A stretch of DNA of 64,000 bases from Alphaproteobacteria bacterium (lineage in GTDB: Bacteria > Pseudomonadota > Alphaproteobacteria > Rhizobiales > JAJFHC01). A model generated the notes under the pieces. The model ran no database searches and had not been told where the DNA came from. It was given only the letters and a program-made list of their open reading frames with translations. The DNA is taken from the NCBI GenBank assembly GCA_021775805.1, contig JAJFHD010000055.1, positions 1 to 64,000 on the forward strand. The letters run 5' to 3'. The position numbers and the translations under genes are program-made. Positions 26,001 through 34,733 of the stretch are shown here, piece by piece. The number at the start of each line of letters is the position of its first letter. Within the stretch, counting starts at the first letter, position 1.

Positions 26001-26408
26001 CAGGCCCTATTACATTCACCTGGATCAAACAAAAACAAGGACCGGCATAACACCATGGTACGGGCTGTACTGATGCCGTTGCTCAACGACGTTGCGGTTG
26101 CTGTATCAATCGGTCTGCAACAAGGCATACCTGTCGATCGTTTCCTTGAATTATTGATACAACCCGGCAGATCCAATACACCTGATGGCGACTGGACGTT
26201 TTCCGGGATCGGTGTCGAGGAGCGTTGCAAAAATATTCTGGAACGCTATGAAACCGCACTTGAAAACCTTCACGCGGAAGGTCGTGACGCCGGCGCGTCG
26301 CAGGCTCTGACAACCTCAGCGTCAACCCGTCGCCGTCCTCCACACTCTGAACCGCGAGGCTTCAGGGACCGTGAATCGCATCCTGCCCGGCAGACGACCG
26401 GTCCGTGA
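23043..26408 (+). CDS. nrdJ: aberrant adenosylcobalamin-dependent ribonucleotide reductase (class II)
   Basis: A 1121-aa homologue of the alphaproteobacterial B12-dependent ribonucleotide reductase (usually about 1,200-1,250 aa). The body is well conserved: [11 protein letters not shown] start, [14 protein letters not shown] (Cys199, first redox Cys), GAGTGANFS, the thiyl-radical site SNSCSEF (Cys482, usual form NPCSE), [20 protein letters not shown] and [13 protein letters not shown]. Two things are abnormal. The partner redox Cys 11 residues after the thiyl Cys, normally in TACNLAS, is Ser493 (NTASTLAS). The C-terminal Cys-rich tail that shuttles electrons is absent, the protein ending in an unrelated basic stretch. 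Normal NDP reduction by thioredoxin is therefore doubtful. Two CtrA boxes lie upstream. Confidence 0.85.
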   Translation: [1121 protein letters not shown]

Positions 26409-26436
26409 AAGAAAGCCCGTGGGATGGGGTGATGCT

Positions 26437-28575
26437 CTAGCTGCCGGCGATTGTAGCGCGCGGCTGAAACTCGTAGACATTGCCGGATTTCTGCCCGTCG
26501 GTTTTGTCGAAAAATGGAAGGAAGTCCGGTGCCGAGACAGGTTTACTGAAAAAGTATCCCTGATACTTGTGGCATCCTTTGCTCTTCAACCATTCGAGTT
26601 GATGCAGATTCTCGACGCCCTCCGCAACGATGCTTACATCCAGGATTTTGCACATTGAAATAATCAGTTCGGTGATCGCACTGGTTTTCCTGAGGTCCAT
26701 GACAAAGGATCTGTCAATCTTCAGACAACTGATCGGGTAACGCTGCAGATAGGACAGATTGGAGTAACCGGTGCCAAAATCGTCGATCGCCAAGTTAAAT
26801 CCCATGTCGTGAATTTCCTGCAGTTCCCGCACAATTTCGTTGTTGTCGCCCATTAGCATCGACTCGGTGATTTCCAGGTCGAGGCGGGAGGGGTCAAAGC
26901 CCTCAGCCAGGGCAACTTTTTCGATGGTCGGTATCAGCGCCGGACTGCGGAATTGCCGAGGTGACAGATTGACCGAAACCGTGATGTCATTCCCGTCTGC
27001 CTGCCACTCGCTTTGCTGTCGCGCAGCCTCCAGGATTACCCACTCTCCGATCGGCTCGATCAACCCGCTTTCCTCCGCGAGACCGATGAACTCCCCCGGC
27101 CCCAACAGACCACGGGTCGGGTGTTGCCAGCGAAGCAGGGCCTCAGCACCGACGACCTTGTTTTCCGCAAACGATACCTGAGGTTGATAGAAGAGCTCGA
27201 ATTCGCCGTTGTCGACGGCGTGCCGCAAGCTGGATTCCATCGCCATTCTGGTTTCCGCGCGTTCCTTCATGTGCGACGCAAAGAAACAATGACGGTTGCG
27301 ACCGCCGTCCTTGGCCTCGTACATCGCCAGATCCGCATTCTGCATCAGCACATCTAGGTTGTTACCGTCGTCCGGGAACACGCTGATGCCGATGCTTGGA
27401 CTGATCCTGAGTTCGTGATTGTTTATCATGATCGGATCGCACAGGACGTCCTGGATCCGATCGGCCATGTTGGTGATCAGGCTCCTTTCGGAACCGTCGT
27501 CCAGAAGAACGACAAACTCGTCCCCGCCCAGCCGCACAATAATGTCGTTGGGCCGTGAAGACTGTTTGAGACGTTGGGCAACTTCGATCAGAAGCTTGTC
27601 GCCCACGGCATGGCCGAGAGAGTCATTGATCCGTTTGAAATGATCCAGATCGATGAACAACAAGCCCAGTTTCCGGTCGAGGGCCTCGGCTGCCGCAAAT
27701 TTCTGCGCAATTATCCGCTGCAGATAAGTACGGTTGGGCAGGCCGGTGAGGACGTCATGCAGGGCAAGGAAGTTTGCAGTCTGTTCGGTTTCCTTGAGGT
27801 CTGAAATATCGACCTCGCTGATCAGGATTGCAGGTGAACCGGTTACCGCGTCACGGCTTTCCCGGGCGTTGATTTCATGCCAGCGAATCCCTTGTGCGGT
27901 CTTGACCTGGGCAACGATGCTGGCCAGTCCGTCGAGCTTGAGCATACGGTGGAGAGCGTCGAAATCGGCCCTTTGGACAAACTGATCGGACAGCAGATGA
28001 CAGTCCGTGCACTTGACCGCACGTGCTGCCGGGTTGTGGTAAACCTGGGCGCCCTGTGGTGTATAGAGCGAAATCATCACGGTGGTGTGCATCAACGCCT
28101 GCGCGCTGCGCAGGGTTTCCGGTGTTTCCGCATGCTCTTCGAGAGCCTGGCAAAACATGGCCATACGCCCGTCATCCAACTCAATGCCCGAGAAGATGCA
28201 GCGCATCGTGGCCGGTTCACCGTTGGGATAAAGCGTCCACAATTCGGTGAAGGATGAGTTGTCCTTGAAGTCTTCCTGATATTGCTTCAGACGCTGGGCC
28301 ACGGTCGGCGACATTTCCCCGCTCATGTCGCGCTCGCGCAGCTCCGCCAGAGAACCGGTTCGCCATATTTTCAGCGCTGCTTCATTGGCCCAGTGAACCC
28401 GCCCCAAATCTATGTCGAAGACCCAGACAGGCATGATTATCCGTTCGAAACACGACAGATATTGCGCAATGCCGGTGTCGCCCGGACCGCTTCCCTGATC
28501 GGCATACGATCGTGCTGCCCTCAGAGAGTTCATTGATTTTGTATCCGTGTCGTCGGCCCGCATGTTCGCTCTCAT
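26437..28575 (-). CDS. PAS-GGDEF-EAL cyclic di-GMP signalling protein
   Basis: A 712-aa soluble protein with two PAS-like sensory segments (about 40-145 and 158-265), a GGDEF domain (about 270-430, RLGGDEF at 348-354) and an EAL domain (about 445-690, GAEALLRW at 477-484, DDFGTGYSNL). Catalytic signature residues are intact in both output domains, so diguanylate cyclase and phosphodiesterase activity are both possible; the local input signal would decide. No membrane segment is seen. Its 3' end converges on nrdJ with 28 bp between the stops. An in-frame ATG 12 bases in is an alternative start. Confidence 0.9.
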   Translation of the reverse strand: MRANMRADDTDTKSMNSLRAARSYADQGSGPGDTGIAQYLSCFERIIMPVWVFDIDLGRVHWANEAALKIWRTGSLAELRERDMSGEMSPTVAQRLKQYQEDFKDNSSFTELWTLYPNGEPATMRCIFSGIELDDGRMAMFCQALEEHAETPETLRSAQALMHTTVMISLYTPQGAQVYHNPAARAVKCTDCHLLSDQFVQRADFDALHRMLKLDGLASIVAQVKTAQGIRWHEINARESRDAVTGSPAILISEVDISDLKETEQTANFLALHDVLTGLPNRTYLQRIIAQKFAAAEALDRKLGLLFIDLDHFKRINDSLGHAVGDKLLIEVAQRLKQSSRPNDIIVRLGGDEFVVLLDDGSERSLITNMADRIQDVLCDPIMINNHELRISPSIGISVFPDDGNNLDVLMQNADLAMYEAKDGGRNRHCFFASHMKERAETRMAMESSLRHAVDNGEFELFYQPQVSFAENKVVGAEALLRWQHPTRGLLGPGEFIGLAEESGLIEPIGEWVILEAARQQSEWQADGNDITVSVNLSPRQFRSPALIPTIEKVALAEGFDPSRLDLEITESMLMGDNNEIVRELQEIHDMGFNLAIDDFGTGYSNLSYLQRYPISCLKIDRSFVMDLRKTSAITELIISMCKILDVSIVAEGVENLHQLEWLKSKGCHKYQGYFFSKPVSAPDFLPFFDKTDGQKSGNVYEFQPRATIAGS

Positions 28576-28741
28576 TCGACGGCTGTCAGGTTCTTGAAAC
28601 TTGCCTGAACAACTGAATTGATGTTGGAGTGAGGTTGCCGAATGATATGGCTGTCAGGAAATACCCTTCGGCAAACCTCATTCCGTCTTCCGGCCGCCTG
28701 GCGACATCGCTGCCTCACAGGTATTCCGGAATGGCTTAGGG

Positions 28742-29368
28742 TCACGCCGCAACGGCTGTGGCAATCTCCATCATCGGCATGTGCCGCGGCATCGACCGGA
28801 CACGGTCCATCCACTTGCAGATGCCCATATAGTCGGAAAGCGGAAACTCTCCCTCATCGGCAACGTGGGTATATCCATAGAGACCGATGTCGGCCACTGT
28901 GTAGCGGTTGCCGACGAGGAAATCGTTCTGCAGGAGATGTTCGTTCATCATCCGCAGCGCCTTGTTGCCACGTTCGTGCCAGACAGCGATCTGATCGGCG
29001 CGTTCATCGCGGCCCTCGGGCATGATGGCAATCCAGAACCGTGCCGGCGAAATGTGGGGTTCGTGACTCGACTGTTCCCAGAACAGCCATTCGAAAACCC
29101 GTGTGCGTTCCATCGGATCGGTCGGCATCAGGTGCGAGCCTTCAGCCAGATGAAGCAGCATGGCATCGGATTCACCAAGCCCCTGCCCGTCCGGCAGCAC
29201 CAGGTACGGCACCTTCCCGTTCGGGTTGACTGCCAGGTACTCGGGGCTCTGGGTTTCGCCTTTCAGAACATCGATGTTGATCACACGAAAAGGTATGTCG
29301 AGTTGCCGCATGAGCAACTGGACCTTGTAGCAATTGCCCGACCCCATCGTCGCATAAAGTGTATGCAT
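28742..29368 (-). CDS. glutathione S-transferase family protein
   Basis: A 208-aa cytosolic GST. The N-terminal thioredoxin-fold domain reads HTLYATMGSGNCYKVQLLM and keeps the cis-Pro glutathione-site motif GKVPYLVLPDG and ESDAMLLHLAEG. The C-terminal helical domain ends NRYTVADIGLYGYTHVADEG, containing the N-capping box. The ATG at 29368 has GGAGG in front; the frame start at 29380 does not. Substrate unknown. Confidence 0.86.
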   Translation of the reverse strand: MHTLYATMGSGNCYKVQLLMRQLDIPFRVINIDVLKGETQSPEYLAVNPNGKVPYLVLPDGQGLGESDAMLLHLAEGSHLMPTDPMERTRVFEWLFWEQSSHEPHISPARFWIAIMPEGRDERADQIAVWHERGNKALRMMNEHLLQNDFLVGNRYTVADIGLYGYTHVADEGEFPLSDYMGICKWMDRVRSMPRHMPMMEIATAVAA

Positions 29369-29771
29369 CTGCGCCTCCACGGACTTATTGTCCCTTTGTT
29401 TTGGTTTTCTTGGCGCTTTCCGCGCTCTTGTTCTTAACAGGGGCCAGCTATATCAGGGCATCTCTTAAGATTGCCTAATTTGGAGGATTCAAAACCGGTG
29501 AATTCTATGCATTTGGTCAATAATCCGTAAACAAGCGCACGAATTGGAACGTTGTATTTAAGTTTATGACACGGCTGGATTTATCCAACCGTTCTACGTC
29601 GAATGTACTCCCGGGTACGGACACGCCGCGGCGAGTGCAACCGGGCAAACCGCACAAGCCGCAGAACCGGAGCCAGTCCGGCTCCCGGTACTGGATGCCA
29701 ACGCCACCGTCCTGTGCGATAATGCCGTCCCGAATTCAGCCGATGCGCAGACATGATGGAGTCCGGCAAGA
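29369..29771. other. divergent intergenic region, GST / molybdoenzyme
   Basis: 403 bp without a credible gene. One element stands out: a near-perfect dyad, ACGGCTGGAT (29571-29580) and ATCCAACCGT (29583-29592), with a single mismatch and a 2-bp centre, about 180 bp upstream of the molybdoenzyme gene. It may be an operator. Confidence 0.4.
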
Positions 29772-32087
29772 ATGACCGCATACAGCGACATGCCCCTGAC
29801 CACCAATCACTGGGGCACGTACCGGGTTGAAACCGAGGGCGGCAAGGTTGTCGCGCTGCACCCGTTCGAGGAGGATGTCGACCCGTCACCGATCGGCGCC
29901 GGCATTGTCGATGTGTTGGAAGGGCCGACACGCATCCGGCAACCGATGGTTCGAAAAAGCTGGCTTGACGGTGGCCCTGGATCGGCATGCGAAAAACGCG
30001 GACACGATCCGTTCGTGGCCGTCGGCTGGGAGGTTGCTGAAAAACTGGTTGCGGACGAACTGAACCGGGTTCGGCACACGTTCGGCAACGAAGCGATCTT
30101 TGCCGGCTCCTACGGATGGGCCAGTGCCGGCCGGTTTCACCATGCACCGGGCCAGCTCAAGCGGTTTCTCAACTGTGTCGGCGGCTTTACGAAATCCGTC
30201 AACTCTTACAGCCTGGCGGCCGGCGAAGTGATCCTTTGCCATGTTGTCGGTAGCTTGAAAGATTTCATCTACAAGGCCACAAGTTGGACGTCGATCATAG
30301 ATGACACCGAATTGTTCGTTGCCTTCGGCGGTTTGCCGGTCAAGAACGGGCAGATCGGACAAGGCGGCGTTGGTCGCCACCGTCAACGCGAGGCCATGCT
30401 GCAGGCTGCGGCCGCCGGTGTCGCTTTTGTCAACGTTTCGCCGCTCAGATCCGACGTCATGGATGACATCGATGCCGAGTGGCTGCCGGCACGTCCGTCC
30501 ACGGATGCCGCCATCATGCTTGGCCTTGCTCACACCCTGCTGGCCGAAGACCTCCACGATCAGGCCTTCCTGGACCGCTATACGACCGGTTTTGACCGTT
30601 TCCGGGCCTATTTGACAGGCGAGACCGACGGGATAGAGAAGACTGCGGCCTGGGCTTCCGGGATCAGTGAAATTCCGGCAGAACAGATCCGCGGGCTCGC
30701 CCGACGAATGGCGGCGTCCCGCACCATGCTGTCGGTCAGTTGGTCCCTGACCCGTCAGGACCATGGCGAGCAACCGTTCTGGGCGGCAATCGCATTGGCC
30801 GCGATGATCGGTCAGATCGGCTTGCCCGGCGGCGGCTTCGGTCTGGGATACTCCGCGGTAAACTCGGTCGGTCTTGAACGGCGCGATTTCAACTTCAAGG
30901 CACTGCCTCAGGGGACAAACCCGGTGAAGACCTTCATCCCGGTAGCCCGGATCAGCGACATGCTTCTCAGGCCCGGAGAGACCTTTGACTACAATGGCCG
31001 GCAATACACCTATCCCGATACCCGCGTGGTTTATTGGGCAGGCGGCAACCCGTTCCATCACCATCAGGACCTGAACCGGATGCTCAGGGCCTGGCAAAAG
31101 CCCGACACCATCATTGTCCACGAATGGTGCTGGAATGCGATGGCGAAACACGCCGACATCGTCCTGCCGTGTACCACGACGCTCGAACGCGCCGATCTGA
31201 CGCTCGCGCCGAACGATCCTTACATGGTTTCGACCGAACAGATCATTGATCCGGTGGGCGACGCCCGCAGCGACTTCGATATCCTGACCGGCATTGCCCG
31301 GCAAATGGGCGTCGAACATGCGTTCACGGAAGGACGTGACGCAGCCAAGTGGCAGCGCTGGCTCTACGACGTCAGCCGCCAAGCCGCCGCGGAGGTTCAA
31401 TTTGAACTCCCTGCCCTCGATCAGTTGAGAAAGGACGGTTGGCACAAGATTGAGCCGCCTGAGTCACCACATATCATGCTGGCAGACTTTCGCGGGGACC
31501 CCGGCGCACACCCGCTCGAGACACCAAGTGGCTTGATCGAAATTTTTTCCGATGCCATCGACAGTTTCAACTATGACGACTGCCCGCCGCACCCGGCGTG
31601 GCTTGAACCCGCGGAATGGCTGGGCATGGACAGGAAGCCTTTTCCGTTACATCTGATTTCCAACCAGCCGACGACCAAACTGCATTCCCATCTTGATCAT
31701 GGCAGTGTCAGCCGGGCGGCAAAAATCGATGGCCGCGAGCCGGTCACAATTCACCCCGATGACGCAGCCGCCCGCAATATCGCCAGTGGTGATCTGGTGC
31801 GGGTCTTCAACAGCCGCGGCAGTTGCCTCTGTGGTGCCGTACTGGACGACCGGATCCGTCCAAGTGTCGTCCAGATCAGCACGGGACCGTGGTTCGACCC
31901 CGGTGACTCCGGTGGTTTGGCCGGACTGTGCAAACATGGCAACCCCAATGTCCTGACGCCGGACAAGGGGACATCAAAACTGGCCCAGGGCCCGATTGCC
32001 CATAGCTGCCTCGTCGATGTCGAACTTTATTCCGGTGAAGTTCCGGAACTGACGGCCTACAACCCACCGACAATCATGACGTCTTGA
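29772..32087 (+). CDS. molybdopterin oxidoreductase, biotin/methionine sulfoxide reductase type (BisC-like)
   Basis: A 771-aa member of the DMSO reductase family (bis-MGD molybdoenzymes), close in length to BisC. The Mo-ligand Ser is Ser147 in the NSYSLAAGEV motif, and VYWAGGNPFHHHQDLN plus HEWCWNAMAKHADIVLPCTTTLER are typical of the TorA/BisC/DMSO reductase group. There is no Tat signal and no N-terminal Fe-S cluster motif, so it is probably cytoplasmic, reducing S- or N-oxides such as biotin or methionine sulfoxide. The ATG at 29772 has GGAG upstream. Exact substrate is not determined. Confidence 0.82.
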   Translation: MTAYSDMPLTTNHWGTYRVETEGGKVVALHPFEEDVDPSPIGAGIVDVLEGPTRIRQPMVRKSWLDGGPGSACEKRGHDPFVAVGWEVAEKLVADELNRVRHTFGNEAIFAGSYGWASAGRFHHAPGQLKRFLNCVGGFTKSVNSYSLAAGEVILCHVVGSLKDFIYKATSWTSIIDDTELFVAFGGLPVKNGQIGQGGVGRHRQREAMLQAAAAGVAFVNVSPLRSDVMDDIDAEWLPARPSTDAAIMLGLAHTLLAEDLHDQAFLDRYTTGFDRFRAYLTGETDGIEKTAAWASGISEIPAEQIRGLARRMAASRTMLSVSWSLTRQDHGEQPFWAAIALAAMIGQIGLPGGGFGLGYSAVNSVGLERRDFNFKALPQGTNPVKTFIPVARISDMLLRPGETFDYNGRQYTYPDTRVVYWAGGNPFHHHQDLNRMLRAWQKPDTIIVHEWCWNAMAKHADIVLPCTTTLERADLTLAPNDPYMVSTEQIIDPVGDARSDFDILTGIARQMGVEHAFTEGRDAAKWQRWLYDVSRQAAAEVQFELPALDQLRKDGWHKIEPPESPHIMLADFRGDPGAHPLETPSGLIEIFSDAIDSFNYDDCPPHPAWLEPAEWLGMDRKPFPLHLISNQPTTKLHSHLDHGSVSRAAKIDGREPVTIHPDDAAARNIASGDLVRVFNSRGSCLCGAVLDDRIRPSVVQISTGPWFDPGDSGGLAGLCKHGNPNVLTPDKGTSKLAQGPIAHSCLVDVELYSGEVPELTAYNPPTIMTS

Positions 32088-32107
32088 AAAACGATCAGTG
32101 CTCCAGA

Positions 32108-33307
32108 TCACACACCGGAGGATATCGCCTGGGTCAGGTCGGCAATCAGGTCGTTGGGTTCTTCCAGACCAACCGACAGGCGCAGCATACCCTCGCCGAT
32201 GCCTACACGTTCCCGCGCCTCTTCACCGATTGCGCGATGTGTGGTGCTGGCGGGATGGGTGATCAGGGACTTGGCATCGCCCAGGTTGTTGGAAATATCG
32301 ACCAGCTGAAGACGACGCAGGATATCGAAAGCACGTTTGCGTCCGCCGTCGACGGTGAAGGTCACCATGGTGCCGCCAAGGCTCATCTGACGACGACACA
32401 GCTCGACCTGCGGATGGCTGTCCAGATGGGGATAAAGAACGCTTGTAACGCCGGGTAAAGACTGGAGTCTGTCTGCGATCTGGTGCGCTGCGTGGCTTTG
32501 GGCCCGCACCCTGAGGCCAAGTGTTTCCAGGCCTTTCAACAGCACCCAGGCGTTGAAGGGACTGATCGACGGTCCCATATGGCGCAAAAGCGGTTTGAGG
32601 TTGTCTTCTTTGAACTGCTTGGACGAAACGATCGCGCCACCCAGGCAGCGGCCCTGCCCATCGATGTGTTTTGTTCCGGAATAGATGACAACATCGGCCC
32701 CCAGCTCAAAAGGCTTTTGCAGGATCGATGTCGCAAAGACATTGTCGACCACAACTTTGGCGCCGGCCGCGTGGGCGATCTCGCTGACGGCCGCAAGGTC
32801 GAGGACTTCGAGCGTCGGGTTGGAAGGCGTTTCGAGAAACACGCAGACGGTTCCCGGCCGGATGGCCTTGCGCCAGGCATCGAGATCGGCACCGTCAACC
32901 AGTTCCGATGTGATGCCGAAACGCGGCAGAATGTTCATCACGATCTGATGGCACGACCCGAACAGCGCCCGCGAGGCAACAATGTGGTCACCCGCCTTCA
33001 GCTGCGCCGTCAAGGCGCCGTATACCGCCGACATGCCACTGGCGGTCGCGTAACAGGCTTCCGCACCATCCAGCAGCGCCAGGCGTTCCTCGAACATCGT
33101 CACCGTCGGGTTGCCATAGCGCGCATAGACGTAACCGTCGTCATCGCCGGCAAACCGGGCCGCGGCCGTTTCGGCATCGGGATAGACAAATCCGGAATTG
33201 AGGTACAGAGCCTCCGAGGTTTCTCCGTGAGGCGATCGGTTTAGACCACCCCGGACAAGCTTTGTGGCTTCGCCCCATTCCGGCACAATCTTCGATTCAG
33301 CGTTCAT
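32108..33307 (-). CDS. metZ: O-succinylhomoserine sulfhydrylase
   Basis: A 399-aa PLP enzyme of the Cys/Met metabolism family that forms homocysteine from O-succinylhomoserine and sulfide. The PLP Lys213 is in YSGTKHIDGQGR, a form typical of MetZ, and YARYGNPTVTMFEERLALLDGAE is the family N-terminal motif. The ATG at 33307 with GAGGGT upstream was chosen; the longer frame runs into the rhodanese gene. It lies 16 bp downstream of the rhodanese gene, so the pair is co-transcribed. Sulfide could come from the sulfite reductase encoded at 20536-22191. Confidence 0.9.
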   Translation of the reverse strand: MNAESKIVPEWGEATKLVRGGLNRSPHGETSEALYLNSGFVYPDAETAAARFAGDDDGYVYARYGNPTVTMFEERLALLDGAEACYATASGMSAVYGALTAQLKAGDHIVASRALFGSCHQIVMNILPRFGITSELVDGADLDAWRKAIRPGTVCVFLETPSNPTLEVLDLAAVSEIAHAAGAKVVVDNVFATSILQKPFELGADVVIYSGTKHIDGQGRCLGGAIVSSKQFKEDNLKPLLRHMGPSISPFNAWVLLKGLETLGLRVRAQSHAAHQIADRLQSLPGVTSVLYPHLDSHPQVELCRRQMSLGGTMVTFTVDGGRKRAFDILRRLQLVDISNNLGDAKSLITHPASTTHRAIGEEARERVGIGEGMLRLSVGLEEPNDLIADLTQAISSGV

Positions 33308-33323
33308 CTGTCGACCCTCACCG

Positions 33324-33725
33324 TTATCCTTGAGCCCAGGGTAGTCCGGCATGTTTCCACCCTCCCAGGTTTCCTCTGTGCCCACTTTCGTCACGGTCGC
33401 CTTCGAAGCCTTCGGCAACATTGTAACAGTTGGCAAAACCAGCCTCTGTCAGGGCCGCCGCCGCCGCTGCGGAACGCACCCCCGACCGGCACAATAGGAA
33501 GATTTCCTCATTGACAGAAACACCCGCGTTCTTGACCTTTTCCGCAAAATCCACATCCCGTTCCATCATCGGAAAGCGCTGCCACGATATCCGGTACATT
33601 CGGTCGACTGCCGCCACTCCGACAAATGCCCATTCGGCATCTGTTCTGACGTCAATCAAACAGGCCGAAGGATCGGCCAGAAGCCGTTCATAGGCCTCAC
33701 GAGGCGACAGGTCACCTTTGTACAT
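33324..33725 (-). CDS. rhodanese-like sulfurtransferase
   Basis: A 133-aa single-domain rhodanese with the active-site loop LLCRSGVRS (Cys79) and the entry motif CLIDVRTDAEW. It would carry a persulfide and pass sulfane sulfur on. It is the first gene of a two-gene unit with metZ, an arrangement seen repeatedly in alphaproteobacteria, which suggests sulfur handling for homocysteine synthesis; that role is inferred. Confidence 0.88.
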   Translation of the reverse strand: MYKGDLSPREAYERLLADPSACLIDVRTDAEWAFVGVAAVDRMYRISWQRFPMMERDVDFAEKVKNAGVSVNEEIFLLCRSGVRSAAAAAALTEAGFANCYNVAEGFEGDRDESGHRGNLGGWKHAGLPWAQG

Positions 33726-33854
33726 GGTCGCAATCTCTCAAATGGCGGCTGCAGGCATTGTTCTATTTAAAGAACAGACAGGACTTTAAACAAAACACAA
33801 AAATATGCAATTGAAGAATGTATGCCGGTCTGCGGCAAAACCCGGTGCAAACGA

Positions 33855-33881
33855 CAAAGCCGGGGACGAACCCCGGCTTTG
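33855..33881. terminator. intrinsic terminator-like hairpin
   Basis: A perfect 11-bp stem, CAAAGCCGGGG (33855-33865) with CCCCGGCTTTG (33871-33881), and a 5-nt loop. It lies 21 bp past the stop of the BON-LysM gene and would end its transcript; the U-tract is weak. Confidence 0.75.
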
Positions 33882-33902
33882 AATTGCAAATCTCTTGCGT
33901 CC

Positions 33903-34334
33903 TCAATCCTGAGGAATGCGCAGCACTTGTCCCGGATAAATCTTGTCGGGATGTTTCAGCATCGGCTTGTTGGCTTCGAAGATCGCCATGTACTTGTTGG
34001 CGCTGCCGAGGGTCTTCTTGGCGATGGCGCTCAAAGTATCACCGCTCTTCACGGTGTGGAAAACCGGATCCTTGGCGCTCGGCGCCGTCAGATTTGCCTG
34101 AACCCCGGCAATTCCCTTGGTGTTGCCCACCGCAAGAATGATCTTCTCCAGGATCGACTGGTCCGCCACATCGCCGGTCACCACAGCCTTGTCGCCTTCA
34201 ATCTCGACTTTGACATTCTCACTGCCCAGCTTGTACTGATCGACATTCTTTTTGACTTCGTTCGCATCCGGTGCATCGTCGCCACCTATCCCCAGCGCTT
34301 CGCCGGCAGATTTGATAAACTCGAAGAACCCCAT
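33903..34334 (-). CDS. BON-LysM protein, Kbp/YgaU-like
   Basis: A 143-aa protein with an N-terminal BON domain (about 25-85) and a C-terminal LysM domain (about 92-140; HTVKSGDTLSAIAKKTLGSANKY and YPGQVLRIP). This architecture and the opening MGFFEFIKSAGEALG match E. coli YgaU/Kbp, a potassium-binding protein of the cytoplasm. No signal peptide is visible, in agreement with that. Single-gene unit with its own terminator. Confidence 0.88.
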   Translation of the reverse strand: MGFFEFIKSAGEALGIGGDDAPDANEVKKNVDQYKLGSENVKVEIEGDKAVVTGDVADQSILEKIILAVGNTKGIAGVQANLTAPSAKDPVFHTVKSGDTLSAIAKKTLGSANKYMAIFEANKPMLKHPDKIYPGQVLRIPQD

Positions 34335-34733
34335 TTAAACTCTCCCTGATGGATAAAACACATAGACATTACCACGCCCCGCACCCACGGCGACAGTAAT
34401 TTGAAGCATGTCCGAATTTCGACATGACTGAGTCGGCATGTTGGTTGGAATGGCGTGTTGACGCTCTAAGAACCGTGGGCAGCGACATATCCTTAAGCGT
34501 AATTCGTGCCTGTGTAAACAATGCAGGAAGCCGCGTATTTCGGCGGCAAAATTCAATGGCGGGCATCCCCGTGGCACTGATACTCTGCGATATGCTTCAT
34601 CCAACGGCTAGATATCGGGGGAAACCGTTGCTTGTTACTGAACGCCTTGAGCACTGTTGCGGCAGCGGCAATGCGGCCCATCCAAGAATCAAGACCGGTG
34701 TGATTTTCTGACACGGTCCAACGGGAGTTTGCC
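34335..34733. other. divergent intergenic region, BON-LysM / copper amine oxidase
   Basis: 399 bp without a credible gene. A short dyad CATGTC (34407-34412) / GACATG (34421-34426) lies about 75 bp upstream of the BON-LysM start. Nothing else was recognised. Confidence 0.4.

Noticed and set aside
26284-26436. A frameshift hiding the missing Cys-rich tail of nrdJ
   Set aside because: The other two plus frames of this segment contain no CxxC pattern and the convergent gene's stop is at 26437, so there is no room for the normal tail.
29886-31445. 519-codon minus-strand ORF inside the BisC-like gene
   Set aside because: Antisense shadow of a conserved molybdoenzyme with an intact active-site motif; no recognisable family in the minus-strand translation.
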